The notes under the pieces are model-generated. The model did not search any database. It had not been told where the DNA came from and saw only the letters and a list, made by a program, of their open reading frames with translations. A program made the translations under genes and the position numbers. Below are positions 1 through 7,855 of a DNA stretch of 33,398 nucleotides, piece after piece (position 1 is the first letter of the stretch; every line of letters starts with the position of its first letter). Source of the DNA: a bacterium (GTDB taxonomy: Bacteria > Cyanobacteriota > Vampirovibrionia > Gastranaerophilales > Gastranaerophilaceae); NCBI GenBank assembly GCA_017470815.1, contig JAFUXT010000022.1:1-33398 (forward strand), written 5' to 3'.

Positions 1-2
1 CT

Positions 3-533
3 GAAGTAAGTTTTGAACCTGAAGAAGACAAAGTTACTGCTAACGCTCCTACAGAAAGTGTTGAACCGCAAGAAGAACAAGTTACTGCCAATGTTCCTGA
101 AACAAGTGCGGACTCCGAAAAACAGACCATTACAGGTGCGGCTTCCTATACAGAAGAATCCGCTGAATCAATAGAACAAAATTCTGAACCTGCGAAGGCA
201 AGAACAAGATCAGCCGCAACAATTCCATCAGAAGAACCTCAAACACAGGTAGTTGCCAATGCTCCTGAAGCAAGCGTTGAACCTCAGGAAGAACAGGTTA
301 CTGCTAACGTTCCTGAAGTAAGTGTTGAACCTGAAGAAGAACAGGTTACTGCCAACGCTCCTGAAGCAAGTGTTGAGCCTCAGGAAGAACAAGTTACTGC
401 TAACGCTCCTAAAATAAGTGTAGAACCTCAGGAAGAACAAGTTACTGCTAACGCTCCTGAAGCAAGTGTTGAGCCTGAAGAAGAACAGGTTACTGCTAAC
501 GTTCCTAAAATAAGTGTTGAACCGCAAGAAGAA
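3..533 (+). repeat. 48-bp in-frame tandem repeats coding for acidic 16-residue units
   Basis: Full 48-bp units start at 3, 51, 267, 315, 363, 411 and 459, with a partial unit at 507. They are separated by a diverged stretch at 99-266. Units alternate between E-A-S-V, E-V-S-V and K-I-S-V starts and between P-Q-E-E and P-E-E-E cores. Because the period is a multiple of three, copy number can change without breaking the frame. The array runs off the left edge of the window, so the total count is unknown. Confidence 0.9.
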
Positions 534-2165
534 ACAACTCTAAATACTAATAATAGAGTATCAGAAGCACCTGAAGAAACACAACCGGTTTATGCTTCTG
601 AAGATGATATTACATCCGATATTACAAAAGCCGCTGCTTCAGGTCGTTCTCCTCAGGATATCCTGAATAATCCTGCTACGACTCGCAGTGCAACTACAAA
701 TACAAGTACAAGTAATAATGTGGATGGTTCAAATAAAACTGGGCAGTCTGATAAAACTGAAAAAACAGAACAAAAAGAAAAAGAACAAATTGAAGATACT
801 CAAAAAACAATGAAGGCATTATATGGAACAAATGTTGATTTTACAAAGGCATTTGTCGGTGCTGAAGTTGCAACCGCAGTTGGTATGGGTCCGGCATCTT
901 ATATAATGCAGATAGCCGTATGGGGCGGGATTGTTGCTGCATCAGTTTTGGATTTACTTGCTAAAAATCTTATCGTCGGAAAAAGTTCTGAAATAGCAGA
1001 AAATGAAGTTAAAAATTCTGCTGATTTTGTTAAATCATTAGATGCAAGTTCAAAGAATATAATAGCAGAACATGCTAAAAATATTGCAGAAGCAAAATTA
1101 ATTTCTAATGAATACAAAGAATTAAATAACCAATCTATAGATTATCAGTACTCTATGATGCAAGATCAAGCAAAATTAATCGAAGCAGGAAAAATATCCG
1201 CTGATGAAGTTATAGAGTATCCGGATCCGTTTATAGGAGATAAGCAAAATCTTGAAGCAAAACTTCAAGGATTATCTGATAAAGATTCACAAAAAATTAA
1301 TACAATAAACGGACCATTGAAAAACAGCGAAAAAATTTCTAAACAATCTATGAAATCAAACAATGATTTTGCAGGTTTAAATGATAAATTAGGTGACAGA
1401 AGCAGTAATAATAACCAATTAGGAGATTTTATCATTGTTGACACTGCTATAGCGCAAGGATTAATAACAGTTACAATAGCTGCTCTTGCAGTAATGGGAT
1501 TTTTCTCTGCTCCAATGATTGCCGCATGGGCACTTGCATTGGCAAAAAATGCAGGACTTGCTGCAACAGGCGTAGGCGCAAAGTTGGTAAGTAATCAGGT
1601 TGATAACAGAATTGATGCAAATAACGAAACTTTCAAAGACGGACAGAAATCTTTAATGCACGATGACAAAGTAAAAAATGATGTCAGAAGAGTTACCGCA
1701 AAAGCCGCTGCCGACAAGATGGGCTCTATTCCTGTTAAACAGGAACAGCAGACTGCTCAAAATGCACAACAAAACAACAATTCTGAACAAAATGATGAAA
1801 ACGAAAATTCTCAAAATAATTTTTCAAATAATGTTACAGTACCATCACCAAGCGTTAGAAAGGAAAGCGACACACGCTCAGGATTTGATAAATCTTCACT
1901 AAATTCCGAACTTGACATAAATAATCCTAATGATGTTAAAAAAGCAAATGAATATGCCATTGCATACACAAGAAATGTAAACATCTATGATGAAAAATCA
2001 AAAGCGGCAGCAAGTACAAATTCAAATTCTGCATCCGCTGATTCAAATACAACCGCAGACATCAAATTATCAAGATTTAATAAAGACGGTGCAATTGATT
2101 CTTCAAAACGTGCAAAAAAAGTTAATGCTGCATCCTCAACTCAAAACGGAAGAAAAAGAAGATAA
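3..2165 (+). CDS. Large repeat-rich protein with two hydrophobic segments, 5' end outside window
   Basis: The reading frame is open from base 3 to the TAA at 2163-2165, so 720 residues are visible and the true start lies upstream. A GTG at 720 is in frame but has no ribosome site and sits inside the open frame, so I do not take it as the start. Residues 1-32 and 89-177 are near-identical 16-residue repeats of the form E-A-S-V-E-P-Q-E-E-Q-V-T-A-N-A-P, very acidic. A Ser/Thr/Asn-rich linker follows. Two long hydrophobic stretches lie near residues 286-326 (rich in Gly and Ala, ending V-L-D-L-L-A-K) and 475-530. They are separated by a polar, helix-favouring region of about 150 residues. The C-terminus is Asn/Ser-rich and ends with basic residues G-R-K-R-R. 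I recognise no catalytic family. The plan of a long disordered repeat plus two membrane helices and a helical spacer would suit a surface or pore-type protein, but that is inference. Confidence 0.85.
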   Translation, partial: EVSFEPEEDKVTANAPTESVEPQEEQVTANVPETSADSEKQTITGAASYTEESAESIEQNSEPAKARTRSAATIPSEEPQTQVVANAPEASVEPQEEQVTANVPEVSVEPEEEQVTANAPEASVEPQEEQVTANAPKISVEPQEEQVTANAPEASVEPEEEQVTANVPKISVEPQEETTLNTNNRVSEAPEETQPVYASEDDITSDITKAAASGRSPQDILNNPATTRSATTNTSTSNNVDGSNKTGQSDKTEKTEQKEKEQIEDTQKTMKALYGTNVDFTKAFVGAEVATAVGMGPASYIMQIAVWGGIVAASVLDLLAKNLIVGKSSEIAENEVKNSADFVKSLDASSKNIIAEHAKNIAEAKLISNEYKELNNQSIDYQYSMMQDQAKLIEAGKISADEVIEYPDPFIGDKQNLEAKLQGLSDKDSQKINTINGPLKNSEKISKQSMKSNNDFAGLNDKLGDRSSNNNQLGDFIIVDTAIAQGLITVTIAALAVMGFFSAPMIAAWALALAKNAGLAATGVGAKLVSNQVDNRIDANNETFKDGQKSLMHDDKVKNDVRRVTAKAAADKMGSIPVKQEQQTAQNAQQNNNSEQNDENENSQNNFSNNVTVPSPSVRKESDTRSGFDKSSLNSELDINNPNDVKKANEYAIAYTRNVNIYDEKSKAAASTNSNSASADSNTTADIKLSRFNKDGAIDSSKRAKKVNAASSTQNGRKRR

Positions 2166-2232
2166 TTTTAAGTGAAGTATATATAGTTTGAAATTGTTTT
2201 TTTGCTGACTACATCAGGCAGATGATATGTAC

Positions 2233-2260
2233 TTGAAAATTTTTCGGATGGTTATAAAAT
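2233..2260 (+). promoter_or_regulatory. Possible sigma70 promoter for pgpH-ybeY-dgkA
   Basis: TTGAAA at 2233-2238 and TAAAAT at 2255-2260 are separated by 16 bases, 36 bases before the pgpH start. The match to the vegetative consensus is moderate, and such AT-rich DNA gives chance matches. Confidence 0.4.
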
Positions 2261-2296
2261 ATATATATCAATCAGAGAAATAGGAATTATTTATAT

Positions 2297-4525
2297 ATGA
2301 CGAAAATTGAATATAAAGAAGCGATCAGAGAGTTTGTCACTTCTTCAAAGTTTATCAAATTTATGTATTTGATATGTTTTACTCTTATGATTACCGCTAT
2401 AATATCTTCTCAAAACTTCTTTTTTCAAAATATTATTGAAAACGGAATAAGCAAAAAAGAAATTATTGCTGAAAAAACAATAACAGTTGAAGATGTAAAA
2501 AGAACAGAAGCCCACAAAAAAGAAGTTGCAAAGAAGGTTGAACCTAAACTTGTTCCTGCTGAAGATGAATTTATTAAAACAAATCTTGAAACACTGCATA
2601 ACGCCGTTTTGCAGATAAGAAAAAAAGAGGGTGAGAAAACTGAAAAAGAGGAAGAAATAAACATTCTTTTTGACTTGACAGATAATCCCAAACGCAGTTT
2701 TATCGTCAATTTTTTGTTAAATGTTGATGAACCGAGTCTTAATGAGGCATTTGAAAAGGCATCATTATCCCTTGCAAATATTTTGCAAAAGGGTATCACA
2801 GAAAGCGATTACGATAAGGGTAATATTAAAAAAATTATAATGGAAAATCTTGTTTCCAATGTTTCAAAAAGACAAGTTGCAGTAATATGCGCAGTATTGG
2901 AGCAAGTTATTGTTCCGAACCTTGTTGTTGATGAAGCAGCAACAGAACTTGCAAGGATTAATGCACAACAATCCGTAAAACCGACTATGGTTACATTTGA
3001 AAAAGGACAAAAAATTGTATTTAAAGGTGAACCTATAACAAGACTGAAAAGAGATGCTTTGCGTGAAGCCGGTTTCAATGTTTATGAACTTAATTGGCAT
3101 GGTGTTTTATCAATATATATACTTGTATTTTTAGTAAGTTTTATTTATCTTGCGTATATCAAATTTTTTGAAAAAACTTATAACAAACCCCGCTATCTTG
3201 CTTTATCGGCTGTTTTGGCAATAGTTACCTGTGCAATAGGGGTTGTCTTACCCACAGGATTTTCGCCTTATGTCATACCGATTCCGGCGGTTCTTGTTAT
3301 TACTTCAGTATTTATGAGCCCCCGAATTGCGTTTTTACTTTCGACACTGATACTATCTGTTATGACTATCGGCATACAATATAAAGCACAATTTATTATT
3401 ATATTTATTCTGTTATCTCTTATTGCAATGATTGTTACTTCAAAAATAAAATATACAAGACGCTTTGATTTAATCAGACTTGGTTTTCATTTAGGAATTT
3501 CCGGTGTTTTAATAATGCTCAGTTTATATTTGATTGATAAGTGTCTTATAGATGTTGATAACTATTTAATAATGCGTGATTGTACTTATATATTCTTAAA
3601 TGCAATAATAAGTTCAATTTTAGCATTAGGACTTTCGCCTTTATTGGAAAGCACTTTCCACATCATAACTCCTTACGGATTGGCAGAACTTGGCGATCAT
3701 AATCAGGCATTATTAAAAAGACTGCAAATGGAAGCACCCGGTACATATCATCACAGTTTGATGGTTTCTACTTTGTGCGAAGCGGCGGCGGAAGCAATAG
3801 GCGCAAATCCTGTATTGGCAAGAGTCGGAGCATTTTATCACGATATAGGAAAACTCAAAAGACCACTTTTCTTTGTTGAAAACCAGTCTTACTTTAGTAT
3901 TGAAAATCCGCATAATAACCTTACTCCAAGAATGAGTAAAATGGTTATTACGGCACACCCAAAAGACGGGGTTGAACTTGCAAAAGAATACGGTTTGCCA
4001 AGTGTAATAAATGATTTTATTCTTCAGCATCATGGCGAAGGTATTGCAAAATATTTTTATAATCAGGCAGTAGCAGAAGAAGGCAAAGAGAATGTAAAAG
4101 AGGAGCAATTCCGCTACACAGGACCTAAACCTAATTCAAAAGAAACCGCAATTCTTATGATTGCAGATGCTGTTGAATCCGCTGTTCGTGCAATGAAAGG
4201 CGCAAGTGCGGAAGAAATTGAAAATATTATTGACAAAATTATTGTTGAAAGACTTAATGACGGACAATTAGAAGATAGTCCGCTGACACTAAAGGATTTA
4301 AAAGTAATCGCAGTTACTTTCAGCAGAGTTTTAAGAGGCATGCAGCACGATAGGATTAAATATCAGGAAGATATTGCTCAGGAATTTAAGAAAAATAAAA
4401 TTGAAATACCTGTAAAGGCACTTGATACAGACTTGGAAAATAAAATAAAAGAACTTGAAGCATCAAAAACCGTTGCACCATCAGACAAACCTGATAATAA
4501 CGATGATGATTTTCATGTATTATAA
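2297..4525 (+). CDS. pgpH: 7TM-HD phosphodiesterase (PgpH/YqfF family), probable c-di-AMP hydrolase
   Basis: This 742-residue protein matches the family of 7TM receptors with an intracellular HD domain, whose studied members (Listeria PgpH) degrade the second messenger c-di-AMP. An N-terminal membrane helix lies near residues 21-40. It is followed by an extracytoplasmic, charged domain to about residue 265, then about seven hydrophobic helices (roughly 270-460), and a cytoplasmic HD domain. The metal ligands are visible: G-T-Y-H-H (H485/H486), F-Y-H-D-I-G-K (H515, D516), T-A-H-P near 552 and Q-H-H-G-E-G near 577. The C-terminal tail is acidic and disordered. Upstream, a weak GGA-type ribosome site lies in taggaatt about 10 bases before the ATG. 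ybeY follows after 7 bases, an arrangement also common in Firmicutes and Cyanobacteria. The family call is firm; the substrate is by homology only. Confidence 0.93.
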   Translation: MTKIEYKEAIREFVTSSKFIKFMYLICFTLMITAIISSQNFFFQNIIENGISKKEIIAEKTITVEDVKRTEAHKKEVAKKVEPKLVPAEDEFIKTNLETLHNAVLQIRKKEGEKTEKEEEINILFDLTDNPKRSFIVNFLLNVDEPSLNEAFEKASLSLANILQKGITESDYDKGNIKKIIMENLVSNVSKRQVAVICAVLEQVIVPNLVVDEAATELARINAQQSVKPTMVTFEKGQKIVFKGEPITRLKRDALREAGFNVYELNWHGVLSIYILVFLVSFIYLAYIKFFEKTYNKPRYLALSAVLAIVTCAIGVVLPTGFSPYVIPIPAVLVITSVFMSPRIAFLLSTLILSVMTIGIQYKAQFIIIFILLSLIAMIVTSKIKYTRRFDLIRLGFHLGISGVLIMLSLYLIDKCLIDVDNYLIMRDCTYIFLNAIISSILALGLSPLLESTFHIITPYGLAELGDHNQALLKRLQMEAPGTYHHSLMVSTLCEAAAEAIGANPVLARVGAFYHDIGKLKRPLFFVENQSYFSIENPHNNLTPRMSKMVITAHPKDGVELAKEYGLPSVINDFILQHHGEGIAKYFYNQAVAEEGKENVKEEQFRYTGPKPNSKETAILMIADAVESAVRAMKGASAEEIENIIDKIIVERLNDGQLEDSPLTLKDLKVIAVTFSRVLRGMQHDRIKYQEDIAQEFKKNKIEIPVKALDTDLENKIKELEASKTVAPSDKPDNNDDDFHVL

Positions 4526-4532
4526 TTAAACT

Positions 4533-5048
4533 ATGAATATAAATATTGAATGTACAAATGAATTTGGCAATTGGAATGTTGATTTTGAATGGGTTAAGAA
4601 TACCGCAAAATCTGTTTTGGAATACTTTATGTCGCAGGAAGAAATCAGCAAAAATTCCTGCCTGAAAAATTATGATTATAATACTGTTTCGTTTGATTTT
4701 TTGTTCACTGACAGCGGTCAGACTCACGTCATAAATCTTGAATACCGCAGCAAAGATTATCCTGCGGATATTATAACATTTGCGGTTTTTGCAGATTGTG
4801 CCGAGGATGAAAGATTTGTGCTTGACGGGGATATAAACTTGGGCGAAATCATAATTGCACTTGATAAAATGATAGAGGGGGCGCATGAAAAAGGAATTTC
4901 AAAGGAAGATGAACTTGCCTTTTTTATAAGTCATGGGATAATGCATTTATTGGGGTTTGACCATATAACAATGTCGGAATATAATTTTGTTGTAGAATGG
5001 CAGAAGAAAGCATTAGGAAGTATCAATATAAATTATGACAAAATATAA
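4533..5048 (+). CDS. ybeY: Endoribonuclease YbeY (rRNA maturation factor)
   Basis: YbeY is a zinc-dependent endoribonuclease involved in 16S rRNA 3'-end maturation and 70S ribosome quality control. The signature H-G-I-M-H-L-L-G-F-D-H lies at residues 134-144 and supplies the three zinc-binding histidines H134, H138 and H144. The length of 171 residues is normal, with a slightly extended N-terminal part. There is no obvious Shine-Dalgarno sequence, and only 7 bases separate it from the pgpH stop, so translational coupling is likely. Its 3' end overlaps dgkA by 14 bases. Confidence 0.95.
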   Translation: MNINIECTNEFGNWNVDFEWVKNTAKSVLEYFMSQEEISKNSCLKNYDYNTVSFDFLFTDSGQTHVINLEYRSKDYPADIITFAVFADCAEDERFVLDGDINLGEIIIALDKMIEGAHEKGISKEDELAFFISHGIMHLLGFDHITMSEYNFVVEWQKKALGSININYDKI

Positions 5049-5415
5049 ATCACAGGGATTTATAAATACATTCAGAAACGCACGCAAGGGTATGCGCTTG
5101 TCCATTAAAAGCGAACAAAATATCAGAGTGCATATTTTGTGTGGGGCATTGGCACTTGCACTTGGTTTTGCGCTTCATTTTTCGTGCGTAAAATTCTGCA
5201 TTTTGTTATTAACAATAGTGATGGTAATTTCATCAGAGATGATGAATTCTGCAATAGAATTTGCACTTGATTCAATTTATCATAACAGATATTCCAAAAT
5301 GGTCGGAATGGCAAAAGATATTGCGGCAGGGGCGGTTATGATAGTAACAGTTGTTGCATTGATGGTTGGGGTTTTACTTTTCGTTCCGCCAATTTATAAA
5401 ATAATGTTGGGTTAA
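5035..5415 (+). CDS. dgkA: Diacylglycerol/undecaprenol kinase (DgkA family)
   Basis: Small integral-membrane kinase of 126 residues that phosphorylates diacylglycerol, or in Gram-positive-type members undecaprenol, to recycle lipid carriers. The N-terminal amphipathic segment N-A-R-K-G-M-R-L-S-I-K-S-E-Q-N-I-R-V-H is the typical start. The catalytic helix E-M-M-N-S-A-I-E-F-A-L-D begins at E68. Three membrane helices are visible (about 34-50, 53-72 and 96-120). The ATG lies inside the end of ybeY without its own ribosome site, consistent with coupling. Which lipid is the substrate cannot be told from sequence, but the pgpH-ybeY-dgkA context resembles the Gram-positive undecaprenol kinase neighbourhood. 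Confidence 0.92.
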   Translation: MTKYKSQGFINTFRNARKGMRLSIKSEQNIRVHILCGALALALGFALHFSCVKFCILLLTIVMVISSEMMNSAIEFALDSIYHNRYSKMVGMAKDIAAGAVMIVTVVALMVGVLLFVPPIYKIMLG

Positions 5416-5526
5416 TTTTATTATAAGATTTACAAATCTTAAAAAATTACTTTATAAAAAGCAATTTTTATTTTATGGCATTTTTATTAATTATATGTAG
5501 AAGTAATTAATAGTAGGAGAAAATTT

Positions 5527-6048
5527 ATGACATTTGTTCAAGCAATTAATGCATCTCAAACGTTTACTGCCAACCCTTGTAAATCAAAAGATAAATATAC
5601 GGGTACAATAATCGGAGCCGGAGTGGCTGCAACTATGGGCAGTCTTGCTTTATGTGTTCCTGCCAATAAAGGAGTAAGGCTTATGGCAGGATTAAAGACA
5701 TTAGCACGCACTATTCCGCTTTTTGCAGGTGTAGGCTTACTTGTTGACTATTTGAATAATAAACAGAGAAAAAGCACTCAGCCAAATGCCAAGACAGATA
5801 AAGGCAATGATTATGTAAAAGTAAACAACGGCAAAAAATATGGTGCGCTTTTAGGTGTTGTTGCTCCGCTTGTTATGAAAATTTTCAACAATAATAAAGT
5901 TCAGGCATCTTTGGGTGTAAAAATTGCAGCATTGCCATTTATGCTAATTGGTGCCGGAGTATCTGCGCTTTGCGGTTATGGCTTAGGCGCATTAACAGAT
6001 AAACTGGATAATTCACAAGCAATAAAAGATGCTGATAATGTGGCTTAA
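5527..6048 (+). CDS. Small hypothetical multi-pass membrane protein, first gene of the ART operon
   Basis: The 173-residue protein has a strong ribosome site (AGGAG at 5515-5519, 7 bases before ATG). Hydrophobic segments lie near residues 25-45, 54-75, 104-121 and 129-156, rich in Gly and Ala. A polar lysine-rich loop spans about 78-103. The N-terminal polar 20 residues followed by K-D-K-Y-T-G-T-I-I-G resemble the membrane-entry segments of the next two proteins. The next gene starts 22 bases downstream with its own ribosome site, so the three genes 5527-8902 are probably one transcript. I recognise no family. A role as a partner, chaperone or immunity protein of the downstream toxin is possible by position but has no sequence support. 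Confidence 0.8.
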   Translation: MTFVQAINASQTFTANPCKSKDKYTGTIIGAGVAATMGSLALCVPANKGVRLMAGLKTLARTIPLFAGVGLLVDYLNNKQRKSTQPNAKTDKGNDYVKVNNGKKYGALLGVVAPLVMKIFNNNKVQASLGVKIAALPFMLIGAGVSALCGYGLGALTDKLDNSQAIKDADNVA

Positions 6049-6070
6049 TTGAAGAAAAGGAATTTATAAA

Positions 6071-7846
6071 ATGGCTCAGGATTTTTCGGTTGACAAAATT
6101 GGTTTAAAAAATAAGACTTATTTTTTAGGCGATACAAGCGAATCCCAAAAAGAAGTTTCAGAACCAAAACAAGACGAAAATGATAAAAAGTTAAGTAAAT
6201 CCGCAAAATATATGATAGGTGCAACTGCTCTTGCAACAGCAGTTGTTGCAGGAATCGCAATTGCCCGTAATATCAAAAAAGGCAAAGCCACTAAAGCAAA
6301 AGCCGAGGCAGAGGCAATAGCAAAGGCAAAGGCAGAGGCAATAGCAAAGGCAGAGGCAATAGCAAAGGCAAAGGCAGAGGCAATAGCAAAGGCAGAGGCA
6401 ATAGCAAAGACACGTGAATTACAACTGCGTAAAGAGGCTCAAGTACAACGTAGGCAGGCACAAGCGGAGCAAAAAGCCGCAAAGCATACCGGTGGGCATG
6501 TTACTTTTTATGACGCCTCAAAAAGAAAGTATGTATCCTTATCTCCGCAACAGGTCAATGAGTTTGAACAAGATGCTATTGAAAAAGAACAGGCATATAT
6601 TGATAAAACATACAATTCTGTTGGGAGAAAAGCACAATCTAGTGCAGAAGTGCTTGATGAATATTTCCAAAAAGTGGATATAGCGAAAAAAATATTGAAT
6701 GAACCGGAATTGCGCGCAAAATATAATATCCCGCAAAAATCAAGACCTGAAATTGTTCATTGGAACTGGTGGTGTGAACAGGTAGGCATTAAAAAACCAA
6801 ATGGGATAATAATTATTCCAGTCGAACCGCATCATAATTTTTATGAATGTTATATTCCTATTGGCAAGAGTAAAATAGAATCAGATGCTATAAATAATGT
6901 TTGTACAATAAATGGGAAAAAATATTTAGAATTGCGAATGAATGAGAAAAGTTATTGGCAATCTGCAACAATAAAACATTTATTTGATGGAATATCCAAT
7001 GCAAGAAATAATCCTTTGGATTGGTATATGAAAGAATTTCATGTTAAGCCTGAAAAACGTGCTTTAGTTGAAAAATTTATAAAATTAGAAAAAGCAGACC
7101 ATGATTCAATAGTTATTCCTGAAAAAATTAAAGAATTTAAAGACAAATATAAAGCTTTGTTGCCAACTCTAAAACTTAACAAAAAAGATAAATTTGCTTA
7201 TGAAAATGGTGAATTGTTTATCCAAAGAGCGGACGGATCAATTTTAGTACCTTCGAGTGCTAATATGAAACTTTATGGCGATTCATTATTATTGAACCAT
7301 TATAAAGTATCAAAAGAACCGGATATTAAATATTTTAAAGAAATCAATGGTGAAAAATATAAGTTAGTTGATAAATACCAAATAACACCAAATGGAATAA
7401 TTAAATATCGTAAAAATAGCACCATAGAAATTGATAAAAAAGCTGGAGAAATAATCATAACAAAAGGCGATTACAAATATTATTACAGCATAAAAGATCG
7501 TGAACTTTTAGATATTAAAAAGATTGAACCAAGCGGAAAACCTGTTGATTTGAAATCGTATAATCCCGCTAAAAGCAGTAAATCAGGAGGAGATGATACT
7601 CCCGAAATTATACTTATCAAACTTCGTGGTGGAGGCACTGCTCAATTATACAAAATGCCAAGTGGAGAAATTCTTACACCTTTTGAATTTCATTTCCCAG
7701 GAGCGGCTCGTGCTCAAAAGGATTTTCAGCAATATTTGAAACAACTTGAACAACTTAGAGAACATGAAAGAGAAATGGAAATCCAACGTCGCAGACATTC
7801 TCATTATCATAGTGATAAAGAAAGAGAAGTTACTGTTTATAAGTAG
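6071..7846 (+). CDS. Hypothetical single-TM protein with Ala/Lys/Glu helical repeat, second gene of the ART operon
   Basis: Ribosome site AAGGA ends about 10 bases before the ATG. Of 591 residues, 1-45 are polar and 47-66 form one membrane helix followed by R-N-I-K-K-G-K. Residues 72-140 are an uninterrupted Ala/Lys/Glu helix built from I-A-K-A-K-A-E-A type repeats, which would form a long rigid or coiled-coil rod. From about 140 the protein is globular, with Trp/Tyr-rich patches (H-W-N-W-W-C-E near 232) and beta-rich segments. Gly-rich I-K-L-R-G-G-G-T-A-Q occurs near 530, and the tail is Arg/His-rich. No catalytic motif is recognised. It sits 9 bases before the ADP-ribosyltransferase gene and shares with it the polar-tail/TM/basic-G-K start, which suggests the same location in the cell. 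Confidence 0.82.
   Translation: MAQDFSVDKIGLKNKTYFLGDTSESQKEVSEPKQDENDKKLSKSAKYMIGATALATAVVAGIAIARNIKKGKATKAKAEAEAIAKAKAEAIAKAEAIAKAKAEAIAKAEAIAKTRELQLRKEAQVQRRQAQAEQKAAKHTGGHVTFYDASKRKYVSLSPQQVNEFEQDAIEKEQAYIDKTYNSVGRKAQSSAEVLDEYFQKVDIAKKILNEPELRAKYNIPQKSRPEIVHWNWWCEQVGIKKPNGIIIIPVEPHHNFYECYIPIGKSKIESDAINNVCTINGKKYLELRMNEKSYWQSATIKHLFDGISNARNNPLDWYMKEFHVKPEKRALVEKFIKLEKADHDSIVIPEKIKEFKDKYKALLPTLKLNKKDKFAYENGELFIQRADGSILVPSSANMKLYGDSLLLNHYKVSKEPDIKYFKEINGEKYKLVDKYQITPNGIIKYRKNSTIEIDKKAGEIIITKGDYKYYYSIKDRELLDIKKIEPSGKPVDLKSYNPAKSSKSGGDDTPEIILIKLRGGGTAQLYKMPSGEILTPFEFHFPGAARAQKDFQQYLKQLEQLREHEREMEIQRRRHSHYHSDKEREVTVYK
6314..6409 (+). repeat. 24+18-bp composite repeat coding for Ala/Lys/Glu helix
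   Basis: A 42-bp higher-order unit (a 24-bp block gcaatagcaaaggcaaaggc plus agag, then an 18-bp block) occurs twice in perfect tandem at 6314-6355 and 6356-6397. A 12-bp partial copy follows to 6409. All unit lengths are multiples of three, so gain or loss of units would lengthen or shorten the helix without a frameshift. Confidence 0.9.
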
Positions 7847-7855
7847 GGATTTATA

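Noticed and set aside
228..527. 99-residue open frame on the minus strand with F-R-S-V-S-S-N-L-F-F repeats
   Set aside because: It is the antisense image of the 48-bp repeats of the plus-strand gene; no ribosome site and the plus frame continues through.
3..533. CRISPR array
   Set aside because: The 48-bp repeats are contiguous, in frame and without spacers, so they are a protein repeat.
720..722. GTG start for the first gene
   Set aside because: No Shine-Dalgarno sequence, and the same frame is open upstream to the window edge with repeats of clear protein composition.
5427..5442. Terminator after dgkA (aagattt/aaatctt hairpin)
   Set aside because: The stem is only A/T-rich 7 bp with a 2-base loop and no T-run after it; too weak to call.
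5527..6048. Immunity protein or ADP-ribosylhydrolase for the ART
   Set aside because: The gene position is suggestive, but no ADP-ribosylhydrolase acid motifs are present and the protein is almost all membrane helices; left as unknown.
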